A stretch of 53,808 nucleotides of DNA from a bacterium. GTDB lineage: Bacteria; Vulcanimicrobiota; Vulcanimicrobiia; Vulcanimicrobiales; Vulcanimicrobiaceae. Position 1 is the first letter of the stretch. Each line of letters begins with the position of its first letter. Made by a program: the position numbers and the translations under genes. Under the pieces are notes generated by a model. That model did no database searches. It saw only the letters and a list, made by a program, of their open reading frames with translations, and was not told the origin of the DNA. This document shows positions 1-8,639 of the stretch, one piece after another. The stretch spans positions 1 through 53,808 of the forward strand of contig JAJYCL010000021.1 in assembly GCA_021778415.1 (NCBI GenBank). Reading direction: 5' to 3'.

Positions 1-1121
1 ATGGATTGCGCGGAATCGCTGTGCTTGCGGTTATGTTTTCGCATTTCAACCGCTTTCTTCCGGCGATTCCGGCATTTGTGCCGATGAAGGTGTTGTTCAC
101 CTACGGATGGTCGGGGGTCGATCTTTTTTTCGTCCTATCGGGATTTCTCATTACGGGAATTTTAACGCAGACGAAATCCGCGGCAAACTATTTTCAGTCA
201 TTTTATATCCGCCGATTTCTACGGATATTCCCCATCTATTACGCCGCACTCATTGTTATTTTTGCCGTTATAGCTCTGATGCCATCGATTCCAAACGTCC
301 CGCCGCCTAGCGAGCGGTGGACGTATTTTCTCTATATCGATAACTGGTTGCCTTTTTGGACCGGGGTTTGGCCTCCGAATGTTGTCGGACATTTTTGGTC
401 GCTGGCCGTGGAGGAACAATTCTACGTGCTATGGCCGTTCGTGGTCTTTTTGGTTTCGGAGCGTTTCCTTTGGCGATTGATTCCGGTTTTGATCACGGCC
501 GCACTTGTGCTTCGAATCACGCTTGCAACACACGGCGTTCCCTCGGAAGCAATTATGCTGGGCACGTTCACCCGGATGGATTCATTGTTAATTGGTGCTC
601 TCGGCGCGCTTCTGTATAAAAAGCTGTCGCAATGGCAGGCGCCGCGAGCCCTTCCTTGGATTGCGGGCGGATGCCTCGCTCTCTTTGCCCTCGGGACATG
701 GCTCTTCGATTGGAAGAGTCTCGAAATTCAGAATTTCGGGTTTACCGAAACGATTGGATATTCTCTCTTGGCGATAGCCTTTGGCGCAATTGTTCTCGCC
801 TGCGCGATAAACGATGATCGCAAGAGCGCGGTGCAACGGTTTCTACACCTGAAGCCTCTCGGACTTGTAGGGCGCTATAGTTACGGAATGTACGTCTACC
901 ACGTTCCATTCTTGGGTATTTGCGAATTACTGATTTTGCGACATATTCCAATAGCCGTTGCCGGGACGTGGTGGTTCTCCGCGTGCTACGTCATCTTTTT
1001 AGCGCTGGGAACCTATGGAATTTCTCTTGTTAGTTATGAATTTTTTGAACGGCGGATTTTGATGCTCAAGAAATTTGTTGCGCCTACGTTTACTTCCGCG
1101 ATCGCGTACTCGAAAGAATAG
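1..1121 (+). CDS. Acyltransferase 3 family membrane protein (5' end outside window)
   Basis: Polytopic inner-membrane acyltransferase of the OafA/YrhL (acyltransferase 3) family, which typically O-acetylates or O-acylates surface polysaccharides. The first complete codons read GLRGIAVLAV, the usual N-terminal motif of this family, and the two preceding bases fit the end of an Asp codon (DGLRG). The gene is therefore cut by the window edge and its start lies upstream. The motif HFWSLAVEEQFYVLWP and the C-terminal YGMYVYHVP are family hallmarks, and about ten hydrophobic segments are visible. It ends 8 bp from the convergent SDR gene, so it is not in the same operon as the legionaminic genes, but its location suggests it decorates the same glycan. 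Confidence 0.88.
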   Translation, partial: GLRGIAVLAVMFSHFNRFLPAIPAFVPMKVLFTYGWSGVDLFFVLSGFLITGILTQTKSAANYFQSFYIRRFLRIFPIYYAALIVIFAVIALMPSIPNVPPPSERWTYFLYIDNWLPFWTGVWPPNVVGHFWSLAVEEQFYVLWPFVVFLVSERFLWRLIPVLITAALVLRITLATHGVPSEAIMLGTFTRMDSLLIGALGALLYKKLSQWQAPRALPWIAGGCLALFALGTWLFDWKSLEIQNFGFTETIGYSLLAIAFGAIVLACAINDDRKSAVQRFLHLKPLGLVGRYSYGMYVYHVPFLGICELLILRHIPIAVAGTWWFSACYVIFLALGTYGISLVSYEFFERRILMLKKFVAPTFTSAIAYSKE

Positions 1122-1129
1122 GCTGCCCA

Positions 1130-1933
1130 CTACCAGGCGGTCCAACCACCATCGACAATAATATTTTGTCCGGTAATGTAGGCCGATGCGTCACTCGCGA
1201 GAAATGCGGCCGCTCCTTTGAAATCTTCCTCGGTCGCCATTCGCCCAAGTGGCGTTCGGGCGACATAGCGATGACGAAACGAGGCCGCCTGCCCGCGCTC
1301 GACGCCGCCGGGTGTAATCGCGTTGCAGCGAATTGCCGGTGCTAGCGTCGTAGCAAGATGCCTTGTAAGTTGCATTAAGCCAGCCTTGCTGGCTCCGTAC
1401 GCAGCAGGGTTCCCAAGGGAGGTTCCTTCATACAGGCGTTCATCCGGGCCGCTGATGCCGTAAATCGAAAGGATGTTTATGATCGTTCCGTGTCCATTTT
1501 TTGCAAGAAATTGGGCGCTCTCTTGTGCGAGAATAAATGGCGCCGTCAGATTGACCTCGAGCGCACGGCGCCAACTCGCCGCACTTTGCTGATCCAGGGG
1601 GACAGCCCACCCTTCTAATCCAGACGTACCAACGAGAGCGGCGCAGTTAATGAGTATGTCGAGGGAGCCGGATTTTTGAACAACGCTCGACGGGAGCGCT
1701 CGGACGGATTTTTCGTCCTCAAGGTCGGTCAGAAAAACATTCGCCTCTACGGAATATCGGTCGGTTAGTATTGTGCATAGCGACTCCGCTCGTCCCAGGT
1801 CCATGTCGGAAATGGCAATAACCGCTCCATTTTCCGCAAGAGCGTGCGCGATTGCGGAGCCGATGTGCCCAGCTCCCCCGGTAATAAGAGCCGTCCGGCC
1901 TTTGAGATTGAATAACTGCTCGAGTGATCTCAT
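1130..1933 (-). CDS. SDR family oxidoreductase, PtmA-like
   Basis: Short-chain dehydrogenase/reductase of 267 residues. It has the N-terminal Rossmann motif TGGAGHIG, an NAAL-type motif near residue 96, and the catalytic YGASK (Tyr and Lys) with an upstream Ser in NILSIYG. The C-terminus ends in ITGQNIIVDGGWTAW, the classic SDR ending. It is last in a run of minus-strand glycan genes and overlaps the upstream Gfo/Idh/MocA gene by 4 bp (ATGA), so translation is probably coupled. SDRs of this kind (PtmA in Campylobacter) accompany legionaminic-acid genes. The exact substrate cannot be told from sequence. Confidence 0.85.
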   Translation of the reverse strand: MRSLEQLFNLKGRTALITGGAGHIGSAIAHALAENGAVIAISDMDLGRAESLCTILTDRYSVEANVFLTDLEDEKSVRALPSSVVQKSGSLDILINCAALVGTSGLEGWAVPLDQQSAASWRRALEVNLTAPFILAQESAQFLAKNGHGTIINILSIYGISGPDERLYEGTSLGNPAAYGASKAGLMQLTRHLATTLAPAIRCNAITPGGVERGQAASFRHRYVARTPLGRMATEEDFKGAAAFLASDASAYITGQNIIVDGGWTAW

Positions 1934-2910
1934 AGTGGTATACGAGTCCCTTTCTCAGAGGCAATTCGAGCAGCTAAGGCTATTCGAACGGTCTGCAGAC
2001 CTGCATTTGCGTCAATGAGCGGTGGCTTCGCTTCTGTTATGCATTCGAGAAAGTGTCGCATTTCGGCAACGTACATTTCATTTCGTTCGCCGTCCCCATC
2101 ATGTAGTGACACCCAGCCGTTCTCCGTGTCAAATTTAGAAACCGATCCTGCAATACCGTCCCAGAGCAGCGTCCCTTCTGTACCGACAATGCGGCATGTG
2201 CGATTCGTTGCTCTATCGGTCATATCGAGATGAACGCTCGCTAGGGGGCCATTTGTGAATTCAATGAGCATTTCGGCGGTATCGTTTCCGTCGATTTCAA
2301 GATCGCTGTTTCGGCAAAGTGTCGCGCTGACGGCCTTCGGCCTTCCAAAAAGCCACGTAATATAATCGATTTCGTGGCTCAATTCTAGTTCGATTCCGCC
2401 CCCGAGAGCCATTCGTGCAGAATTGCTCGCACGGTAATCCGTTCCCGGGCGCCAATCGGGGAGGTATTGCCCGATTTCCGCCCGCGCCGAAAGCGCCCGA
2501 CCTATCGATCCTGCATGAAGCTCTCTCCGTAGCGCTTGCAGCGAGGGGAGAAACCGGAGGTTATAACCCACGAAGACTGCTTTGCGCGTTGCTTGTGCGG
2601 TAGCTGCAATGTTCTCCGCGTCAGTGATCGAACACGCGATGGGCTTCTCAAGGAAAACATGCGCCCCAGCCTCTAGAGCGGCAATGCACTGCTCATGATG
2701 CAGTGTCGTTGGGCCGCAAATGATCACAGCATCTGGATGCGAGAGTAACGCTTCGGCAAGGCTGTGCAACAGCAAATTCGCGCCATCGGGAATTTTGGAG
2801 TCAGCAAGGCGATGGCGGACGACCGTTATCGTGCAGTTAGGATCGAGACTGCGAAGATTTGCGAGGTGTCGCCTCCCAATGCTCCCTAAACCCAGAACAA
2901 CGACGTGCAT
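1930..2910 (-). CDS. Gfo/Idh/MocA family sugar oxidoreductase
   Basis: NAD(P)-dependent oxidoreductase of 326 residues. The N-terminus VVVLGLGSIGRRH is the dinucleotide-binding motif, and FLEKPIA carries the conserved Glu-Lys-Pro of the Gfo/Idh/MocA family. The second half (ALGGGIELELSHEIDY) matches the substrate-binding beta-sheet domain with its conserved His. It follows the TPP-enzyme gene with no gap and overlaps the SDR gene by 4 bp. Members in nonulosonate and O-antigen clusters oxidise or reduce nucleotide sugars or amino sugars; the substrate here is unknown. Confidence 0.85.
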   Translation of the reverse strand: MHVVVLGLGSIGRRHLANLRSLDPNCTITVVRHRLADSKIPDGANLLLHSLAEALLSHPDAVIICGPTTLHHEQCIAALEAGAHVFLEKPIACSITDAENIAATAQATRKAVFVGYNLRFLPSLQALRRELHAGSIGRALSARAEIGQYLPDWRPGTDYRASNSARMALGGGIELELSHEIDYITWLFGRPKAVSATLCRNSDLEIDGNDTAEMLIEFTNGPLASVHLDMTDRATNRTCRIVGTEGTLLWDGIAGSVSKFDTENGWVSLHDGDGERNEMYVAEMRHFLECITEAKPPLIDANAGLQTVRIALAARIASEKGTRIPL

Positions 2911-4713
2911 CTAGCGTTCCAAAAGTGGCTCATCGAAGAGGTGCATATTTGCGTAGATTTCTTCGCGAGGGAGGAACGGGGACATGTCTTCAAACGGTCG
3001 GGATTCAAAGGTTCCGTCGGGGCGGCGAAATGCGGATGCTTTCGGCGATACGCTTTGTTCCGGTGCGAGAAATACTTCGCAAATCGCCGGGCCTTTGGAT
3101 TCGAGAACTGATGTGATGCCAGCCTCGAGAGCCGCATTATCGCGAATCTGCGAGTAGCTTATGCTGTACGCCTTTGCGAGTAGCTCGAAATCCGGGTTAT
3201 CGACGCCTGATTCTGGGCTCGATGCGATATGCCGCCCGTCAAAGAAATTATTTTGTGTTGCCCTAATGCTCGAAAAACCACGATTATTGAAAATAAATAT
3301 TTTAAGTGGTAATTGCGCAAGGCGAATGGTTTGGAGTTCCTGGATGTTCCATTGAATACTTCCATCGCCCGTTACCGTGATGACTCGGCCCTTATTCTTC
3401 GCCCAAGAAGCACCGATCGAAAGCGGCAGTTCCCATCCCATTGATCCCCATCCGCTTATCAGTGCGCGTTGGCCACCCTTCACGCGAAATACCTGATAGG
3501 CACTGACGGTATCGAGCCCGGCACCAGGAACGAGAGTATCATCGGATCGCATGCAATCGGAAAGAACATCCATAAAAAGATAACTGTTGACATACTCTTT
3601 ATTTTCTCGGTAGTCGTCCGTAATCAGTGGATAGTTGCGTTTCCAATCCCGGCAGGCCAATATCCATCGTTGTGAAGGCTTGGCTGGAAATTCGTCGAGT
3701 GCGGAGATGAGTTCTTCGAGAAATTGCCTAACATCGGCAAGTATCGGTACATCCGGCTTTAACGCTTGATGGCTGAGCTGGGCTTCATCGATATCGACCA
3801 CAATTTTTTTCGCATTTGGTGCGAATCCGGCCACATTAAAGCCGCACTTTTGAATATTGAGACCTGCTCCAAGCGTAAGTAAGGTGTCGGCGTTTTGAAC
3901 GGCAAAATTTGCCCTACGTTGCCCTGCGGTGCCAAAAACTCCAACGTAATTCGGATGGTCCTCGGCGATTAGATCTTTCGCAGTAATTGGAAGAATTGCG
4001 GGTATGTTGCTTTTTTTCATGAGTTCATCGAGGAGCTGCTCCGATCCCGATAATCGAATTCCATTTCCGGGGACCAAAAGCGGGCGTTCGGACCCTTGCA
4101 GCAGCGATGCCACTTTACGTGCTTGCTCACGCACTCGTTCGCGCGCGCCTTTATCGATTTCCGGCTCCCAACCTACGAGAGTCGCTTCTTCGATCTCGGC
4201 GCCTTGAACGTCGAGCGGAAATTCCAACCATACCGGTCCTGGTCGCCCAGACAACGCAGCATGAACTGCGCGATCAATATGCTCGCGTACCGTTCGCGCA
4301 TCGCGAACGCTGACGGCATATTTAGTGACCGGTCTTGCCATATCAAGCGTATTCGCTTCTTGCGGTCCATACGTCCGTTGGACGGAATAGTTTGCAATGA
4401 TGTCCTGTCGAACCTGACCGACGATGACAAGGACTGGTATGGAGTCGATCCAAGCTCCCGGTAAGCCAGCAACTGCGTTTCCAGCGCCCGGCCCAACCGT
4501 CGCAAGTGCGACTCCTAGCCGGCCGCTCCGCCGAGCATAACCTTCGGCAGCCACGACTGCAGCTTGCTCGTGGAAGGTCGCATGATACGACATTGCCGGA
4601 TGTTTGCCGAACGAATCGAGTAAGTGCATAATGCCCCCGCCCGAAACCAAGAACACATCGGTAACGCCGTAGTGGCGGGCAAGCGTATCGGCGACGTAAT
4701 CCGAGAGCTTCAT
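2911..4713 (-). CDS. Thiamine-pyrophosphate enzyme, acetolactate-synthase-like, in glycan cluster
   Basis: A 600-residue TPP-dependent enzyme with the three-domain layout of acetolactate synthase. The N-terminal PYR domain has the catalytic Glu in FHEQAAVVAAEGYAR. A central nucleotide-binding-like domain (about 190-350) follows. The C-terminal PP domain has the TPP/Mg motif GDGSIQWNIQELQTI...NN. It overlaps the epimerase gene upstream by 4 bp and abuts the Gfo/Idh gene, so it belongs to the sugar operon rather than to branched-chain amino-acid synthesis; no small regulatory subunit or other ilv gene is nearby. Known glycan-pathway relatives such as YerE add a two-carbon unit from pyruvate to a keto-sugar. 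A similar role here is inference. Confidence 0.85.
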   Translation of the reverse strand: MKLSDYVADTLARHYGVTDVFLVSGGGIMHLLDSFGKHPAMSYHATFHEQAAVVAAEGYARRSGRLGVALATVGPGAGNAVAGLPGAWIDSIPVLVIVGQVRQDIIANYSVQRTYGPQEANTLDMARPVTKYAVSVRDARTVREHIDRAVHAALSGRPGPVWLEFPLDVQGAEIEEATLVGWEPEIDKGARERVREQARKVASLLQGSERPLLVPGNGIRLSGSEQLLDELMKKSNIPAILPITAKDLIAEDHPNYVGVFGTAGQRRANFAVQNADTLLTLGAGLNIQKCGFNVAGFAPNAKKIVVDIDEAQLSHQALKPDVPILADVRQFLEELISALDEFPAKPSQRWILACRDWKRNYPLITDDYRENKEYVNSYLFMDVLSDCMRSDDTLVPGAGLDTVSAYQVFRVKGGQRALISGWGSMGWELPLSIGASWAKNKGRVITVTGDGSIQWNIQELQTIRLAQLPLKIFIFNNRGFSSIRATQNNFFDGRHIASSPESGVDNPDFELLAKAYSISYSQIRDNAALEAGITSVLESKGPAICEVFLAPEQSVSPKASAFRRPDGTFESRPFEDMSPFLPREEIYANMHLFDEPLLER

Positions 4714-5765
4714 GAATTGTCTTTATTCCTCCGGGCTAAGCTATTGAACTGATAGGTTCTTCGTAGCGCTTCGTCGAGATCGATCCAAGCGAGAAGTTGA
4801 AAGTCATTTTGAGCACGCGATACGTTTGGAATATAATTGTGTGGTGCCGATCCGGAGATTGGCGAAGCCGCAATGTGTACTTGCGCCTTGGGTGCAAGAG
4901 TCGCAACGACCTTTTCGGCTAAATCCTTGATGGAAATAGCATTTGGCGAGCCAACATTATAGACCGATCGCGATTCAGCACCAAGAAAAATTGTCCAGAG
5001 CCAAATTGCGAGATCGGCGGAATAAAGATAGGAGCGGCGAGGGGTACCATCGCCTTTAATAGTGATATCGCGCTCATGGAGGGCATCAGCGATAAAATTC
5101 CCAACCGCATATCCCTCGTCTAGTGGTAAATGTGGCCCAATAAATGCGAAAAGACGAGCAATTATTGCATTGAAACTATAGGTGCGGCTATACGACATCA
5201 CGGCAAATTCAGAGAGTCTTTTGCTCTCGCCATACGTTGCTGACGGTGATATCGGATTCGGGGCACCCTCGAAATCTTCCGCAATGTTCTCTAATCGGGA
5301 TGCCGAAGGGCCGTAAACGGCGCCGGAACTTGTGAAGAGGATGCGGTCCGTTCCATGTGATTTTGCGAAATCCAGGACGCGACGGGTTGCAACGAAATCC
5401 GGCTCAAGAATACCTAATGGATAAATGGGATCGGGGCTGAACCATCGTTGAGTTGCTGCATGGATGACGTGGGAGAACTCCCCGGGAGGCGCGTCAAACG
5501 TCGCGGCATCGCCTTGCTGGAGAGTAATCGATTCGTGTGTAGCGAGGTGATTTGATCGACTCGCAAAGGCCGAAGGGTCACGAGTTAAAATGCAGGCCTG
5601 AGACCGGAGGTCGTAGGCCTCATTCGCAGCGACAAATGCCTCGATAAGCCAGGTGCCGACAAAGCCCGTGCCGCCGGTGATAAAAAGACGCTTATTGCGG
5701 AGCGGCTCCCATATGCCAGACGTCTTTTCGAGAATATGCTCTCGATCTACGGAAAGTATCTGCAC
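4710..5765 (-). CDS. NAD-dependent epimerase/dehydratase (extended SDR)
   Basis: Extended SDR nucleotide-sugar enzyme of 351 residues. The Rossmann motif is FITGGTGFVGTWL (about residue 29) and the catalytic YGESK follows an SSGAVYG Ser motif. The family includes sugar 4-epimerases, 4,6-dehydratases and 4-ketoreductases. An N-terminal extension of about 25 residues precedes the fold. It lies 6 bp downstream of the broken legC gene and overlaps the TPP-enzyme gene by 4 bp. It probably supplies or reduces the keto-sugar used by the neighbouring TPP and Gfo/Idh enzymes, but the substrate is not evident. Confidence 0.84.
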   Translation of the reverse strand: MQILSVDREHILEKTSGIWEPLRNKRLFITGGTGFVGTWLIEAFVAANEAYDLRSQACILTRDPSAFASRSNHLATHESITLQQGDAATFDAPPGEFSHVIHAATQRWFSPDPIYPLGILEPDFVATRRVLDFAKSHGTDRILFTSSGAVYGPSASRLENIAEDFEGAPNPISPSATYGESKRLSEFAVMSYSRTYSFNAIIARLFAFIGPHLPLDEGYAVGNFIADALHERDITIKGDGTPRRSYLYSADLAIWLWTIFLGAESRSVYNVGSPNAISIKDLAEKVVATLAPKAQVHIAASPISGSAPHNYIPNVSRAQNDFQLLAWIDLDEALRRTYQFNSLARRNKDNS

Positions 5766-5771
5766 GTCGTG

Positions 5772-6964
5772 TTAGCGAGCAGCGCTGCGAATAGCGTCTA
5801 CAACCAAATCAAGTTCTCGCTGCGAAAGCCCAACCGAGGACGGAAGGCTAAGTGCATCACGGCAGAGCGAGTCTGCGACCGAATCCCCCACGAAGGTATT
5901 TCCTAGATGTGCCGGTGAGCGGTGCATCGGCTGCCAAAGTGGCCGCGATTGGATGCTGCGACGAGACAAATCCGCAAGTAGATCGCGACTCGACTTCCCG
6001 AATCGCTCCTTGTCGACAAGAATGGTGTAAAGCCAAAACGAATTTGTTGCGTACTCGGCCTCCGGCATCGGAGTGATTCCCGAGATACCGGCGAGTCCAT
6101 CTCTATATCGCCGGGCGTTCTCACGCTTTATTGCAACGTAGTTCGTAAGCTCTTCCATTTGGCCAACGCCTATTGCCGCCTGTACGTTTGTAAGACGATA
6201 ATTGAATCCGACGGCTCCATGAATATACTCAACCGGATCATCTTTTGCTTGCGTTGTGAGGTAGCGTGCCCTTTGTGCGATATTGGCGTCATCCGTGACG
6301 ATCATTCCGCCACCGCCCGTGGTAATCAACTTATTCCCATTAAAGGAATAACATGACACGCTGGCGCGGCAGCCCACGGGCGAGCCTTTGTAGAAGCTGC
6401 CCAGACTTTCGGTTGCATCTTGCACAACAGGTAGTGCGAATTTTTTGCAATTTCCAGTAGGGGATCGACGTCAACAGGCGATCCAAGGATATCGACCGGG
6501 AGAATCGCTCTCACTCGTCGGCCCGTGCTGCGGTTCCGAACTTCGTGCCCGTCCCAATCGCATTGGTTGACGAGAAATTCTTCAACGAGCTTAACGTCCA
6601 TTTGCCAGAAGTTCGGTTCGGCATCGATGAAAACGGGAAAGGCACCAATGTAGCGTATAGCATTTGCTGGCGCGATAAACGTCAGTGTCGAAACCAAGAC
6701 TTCGTCATTCGGCTCGACGCCGGCACAAAGTAGCGCCACGTGCAGCGCGGCCGTTCCATTGACTGTTGCTACAGCGTGGGAAACGCCAATTTCGCGGGCT
6801 AGCAGTTCTTCAAACTGAGTGACATATGAGCCAACCGAGGATACCCAACCGGTATCGAGGCAGTCTTTTACGTACTGCCACTCGTTACCGCGAAGCTCGG
6901 GCACGCACAGAGGAATGACGCCGTCGATTCTGGCGCCCGGCTCAAAGGAGTTTTGAGATTTCAT
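5772..6964 (-). pseudogene. legC: LegC-type nucleotide-sugar aminotransferase, frameshifted
   Basis: DegT/DnrJ/EryC1/StrS-family PLP aminotransferase of the LegC group, which transaminates the 4-keto sugar made by LegB. The N-terminal half (start at 6964) reads IPLCVPELRGNEWQYVK and LDTGWVSSVGSYV, diagnostic for LegC. The C-terminal half contains the PLP lysine motif SFNGNKLITTGGGG. The halves lie in different frames: the first runs on to a stop at 6326, the second becomes open near 6441. Restoring one A to the six-A run (six T at 6441-6446 on the plus strand) joins them as EIAKKFALPVVQDATESLG, giving 397 residues, the normal family length. All catalytic regions are otherwise intact, so this may be a sequencing or assembly error, a recent mutation, or slippage at A-AAA-AAT. 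Confidence 0.85.
6441..6446 (-). other. Homopolymer frameshift site within legC
   Basis: Six consecutive A on the coding (minus) strand are where the two legC reading frames must be joined. A seventh A restores the family sequence AKKFALPVVQDATESLG. In the zero frame the codons are GCA-AAA-AAT, so the local heptamer A-AAA-AAT has the shape of a minus-one slippery site. No strong downstream hairpin is obvious by eye. Confidence 0.8.
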
Positions 6965-6979
6965 AAAAGGCGCCCTTTC

Positions 6980-7963
6980 CTATACGACGTAGACGCCTGG
7001 GCGATAACGTTCCATATGTGCTTCTACCCATTTAATGGTTGTGGCCAAACCATCTTCCAAAGAAATCCGTGGTTCCCAACCAAGGAGATTTTTCGCAAGC
7101 GCGTTATCGGCGAGTAAGCGCTCTACTTCGCTTGCATTAGGCCGTAAACGTTCGGTCTGCGACTCAATTGTAATTGGACGGCCCGCAATTTTAGCGATAA
7201 GATTTGCTAGATCTCCGATGCTAATCTCTCGACCAGTTCCAAGATTGATCGTTTGACCAATGGCGGCTTCTTTAGTTGCCGCGGCTATAAATCCATCAAC
7301 TGTATTGGAGACAAAATTCAAGTCACGAGTTGGGGTTAGGTTTCCAAGTGCGACCGTCTTTCCGGAAAGCACTTGCGTGATGATCGTCGGAATCACTGCA
7401 CGGGCGGATTGGCGGGGGCCGAATGTGTTAAATGGGCGAACGGTTACGGCAGGAAGGCCAAACGATAAGGTATACGCCTCAACGATTTTGTCTGCGCCGA
7501 TTTTGGTGGCCGAATATGGCGATTGCCCTTGGAGGACGTGCTTCTCATCGATAGGGACATAACGCGCGGTACCGTACACTTCACTCGTGGATGTGTGAAC
7601 CATACGCCGAATTCTTAAATCCTTCGCAGCTTGAGCTACATTCATCGTCCCTTCAATATTTGCCCGAACGTATGACGACGGAGCCTTGTAGGAATAGGGG
7701 ATTGCAATGAGTGCCGCCAGGTGAAATATTGTGTCGACACCATCTGCAGCATGAAAGACAGAATCGCGGTCGGTTATATCCCCAGGAACGACGGTCATCT
7801 TCTCACATAATGCCGATTGATCTAACCAGCCATACGTTCCTAAAGCGTTATAATGGACCATCGCGCGAACGTCCGCGCCAAGCTCAACGAGCTTTTCGGC
7901 CAAGTGACTACCTATGAATCCTCCCGCACCGGTAACCAGAACGCTTTTATTTTTCCAATCCAT
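6980..7963 (-). CDS. legB: Nucleotide-GlcNAc 4,6-dehydratase LegB
   Basis: Extended SDR of 327 residues that converts GDP- (or UDP-) N-acetylglucosamine to the 4-keto-6-deoxy sugar at the entry of the legionaminic-acid pathway. Rossmann motif VTGAGGFIGSHL near residue 10, catalytic YSATKIGADK, and the LegB-typical stretches HYNALGTYGWLD and LAALIAIPYSYKAP are present. I place the start at the ATG at 7963 (MDWKNKS), one base after the legH stop. The open frame extends 19 codons further upstream, but those codons overlap legH and are not family-like. legC begins 15 bp downstream. Confidence 0.9.
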   Translation of the reverse strand: MDWKNKSVLVTGAGGFIGSHLAEKLVELGADVRAMVHYNALGTYGWLDQSALCEKMTVVPGDITDRDSVFHAADGVDTIFHLAALIAIPYSYKAPSSYVRANIEGTMNVAQAAKDLRIRRMVHTSTSEVYGTARYVPIDEKHVLQGQSPYSATKIGADKIVEAYTLSFGLPAVTVRPFNTFGPRQSARAVIPTIITQVLSGKTVALGNLTPTRDLNFVSNTVDGFIAAATKEAAIGQTINLGTGREISIGDLANLIAKIAGRPITIESQTERLRPNASEVERLLADNALAKNLLGWEPRISLEDGLATTIKWVEAHMERYRPGVYVV

Positions 7964-7964
7964 G

Positions 7965-8639
7965 CTAGAAAATGTTCTCCGAACTCGAGGGAAGTGATTT
8001 TGCCTTTGCCGGTACGCCAACCACCGTGGTCAAATCGGCAACGTTTGTTATGACTGAAGCACCAAGACCGACAACTGAGGCATAGCCGATGGAGATGCCC
8101 TGCAATATCGTACTTCCGGCACCTACGTGCGCCAAATCCGCAACGCGAACACCGCCGCAGAGGCAAGCCCCGGAGGCAATATGAACGTGATTGCCTACCC
8201 TGCAGTCGTGCTCGACGACACCGGCAGTATTTACAATAACGTTTTCGCCAAGCTCTGCAGAGGCATTAATAATCGCGCCAGCCATAATTTGGCAACCCAA
8301 CCCGATGTGCGAAGACGAAGAAATGATAGCGCTGGGATGACGCACAGAGAGCGGCTCGAGGCCAAGTGAACATGCGTGATCGTAGACGCGCTTACGTGGC
8401 GCGTGATTTTTGGTTCCGGCAAAGCCGATCACGAAATAGCGTGCGCCTTGGCGTGCAAGCTGTTCCAAAAGATCATCGCCGCCAATCACGGGAACATCGA
8501 AGAATGTGCTTCCGTGACGCGTGGTATCGGCATCAAGCGCGGCAATTGAACGCGTCTCCCCGCTTTGTCGGAGCGCATCGAGCACTACGCGAGCGTGGCC
8601 GCCAACGCCCAATAGAACGATGTCGAATTTATTCGCCAT
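7965..8639 (-). CDS. legH: NeuD/LegH-type sugar O/N-acetyltransferase
   Basis: A 224-residue acetyltransferase of the NeuD/PglD family. The N-terminal half is a small nucleotide-sugar-binding Rossmann-like domain (LGVGGHARVVLDAL). The C-terminal half is a left-handed beta-helix of hexapeptide repeats (about residues 100-215: IGLGCQIMAGAIINAS, VGNHVHIASGACLCGG). The repeats carry His residues typical of acetyl-CoA-dependent transfer (HDCRVGNHVHI). In legionaminic synthesis this enzyme acetylates the 4-amino group made by LegC. It overlaps the upstream NeuC/LegG gene by 11 bp and precedes legB by one base. Confidence 0.87.
   Translation of the reverse strand: MANKFDIVLLGVGGHARVVLDALRQSGETRSIAALDADTTRHGSTFFDVPVIGGDDLLEQLARQGARYFVIGFAGTKNHAPRKRVYDHACSLGLEPLSVRHPSAIISSSSHIGLGCQIMAGAIINASAELGENVIVNTAGVVEHDCRVGNHVHIASGACLCGGVRVADLAHVGAGSTILQGISIGYASVVGLGASVITNVADLTTVVGVPAKAKSLPSSSENIF

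Noticed and set aside
2911-4713. Housekeeping acetolactate synthase (IlvB) for branched-chain amino acids
   Set aside because: No ilvN, ilvC or other ilv genes are adjacent, and the gene overlaps sugar-modifying genes on both sides.
6441-6447. Programmed minus-one frameshift in legC as the first explanation
   Set aside because: The slippery heptamer fits, but no stimulating hairpin or internal Shine-Dalgarno site is visible and LegC needs no frameshift in other organisms; homopolymer error or mutation is simpler.
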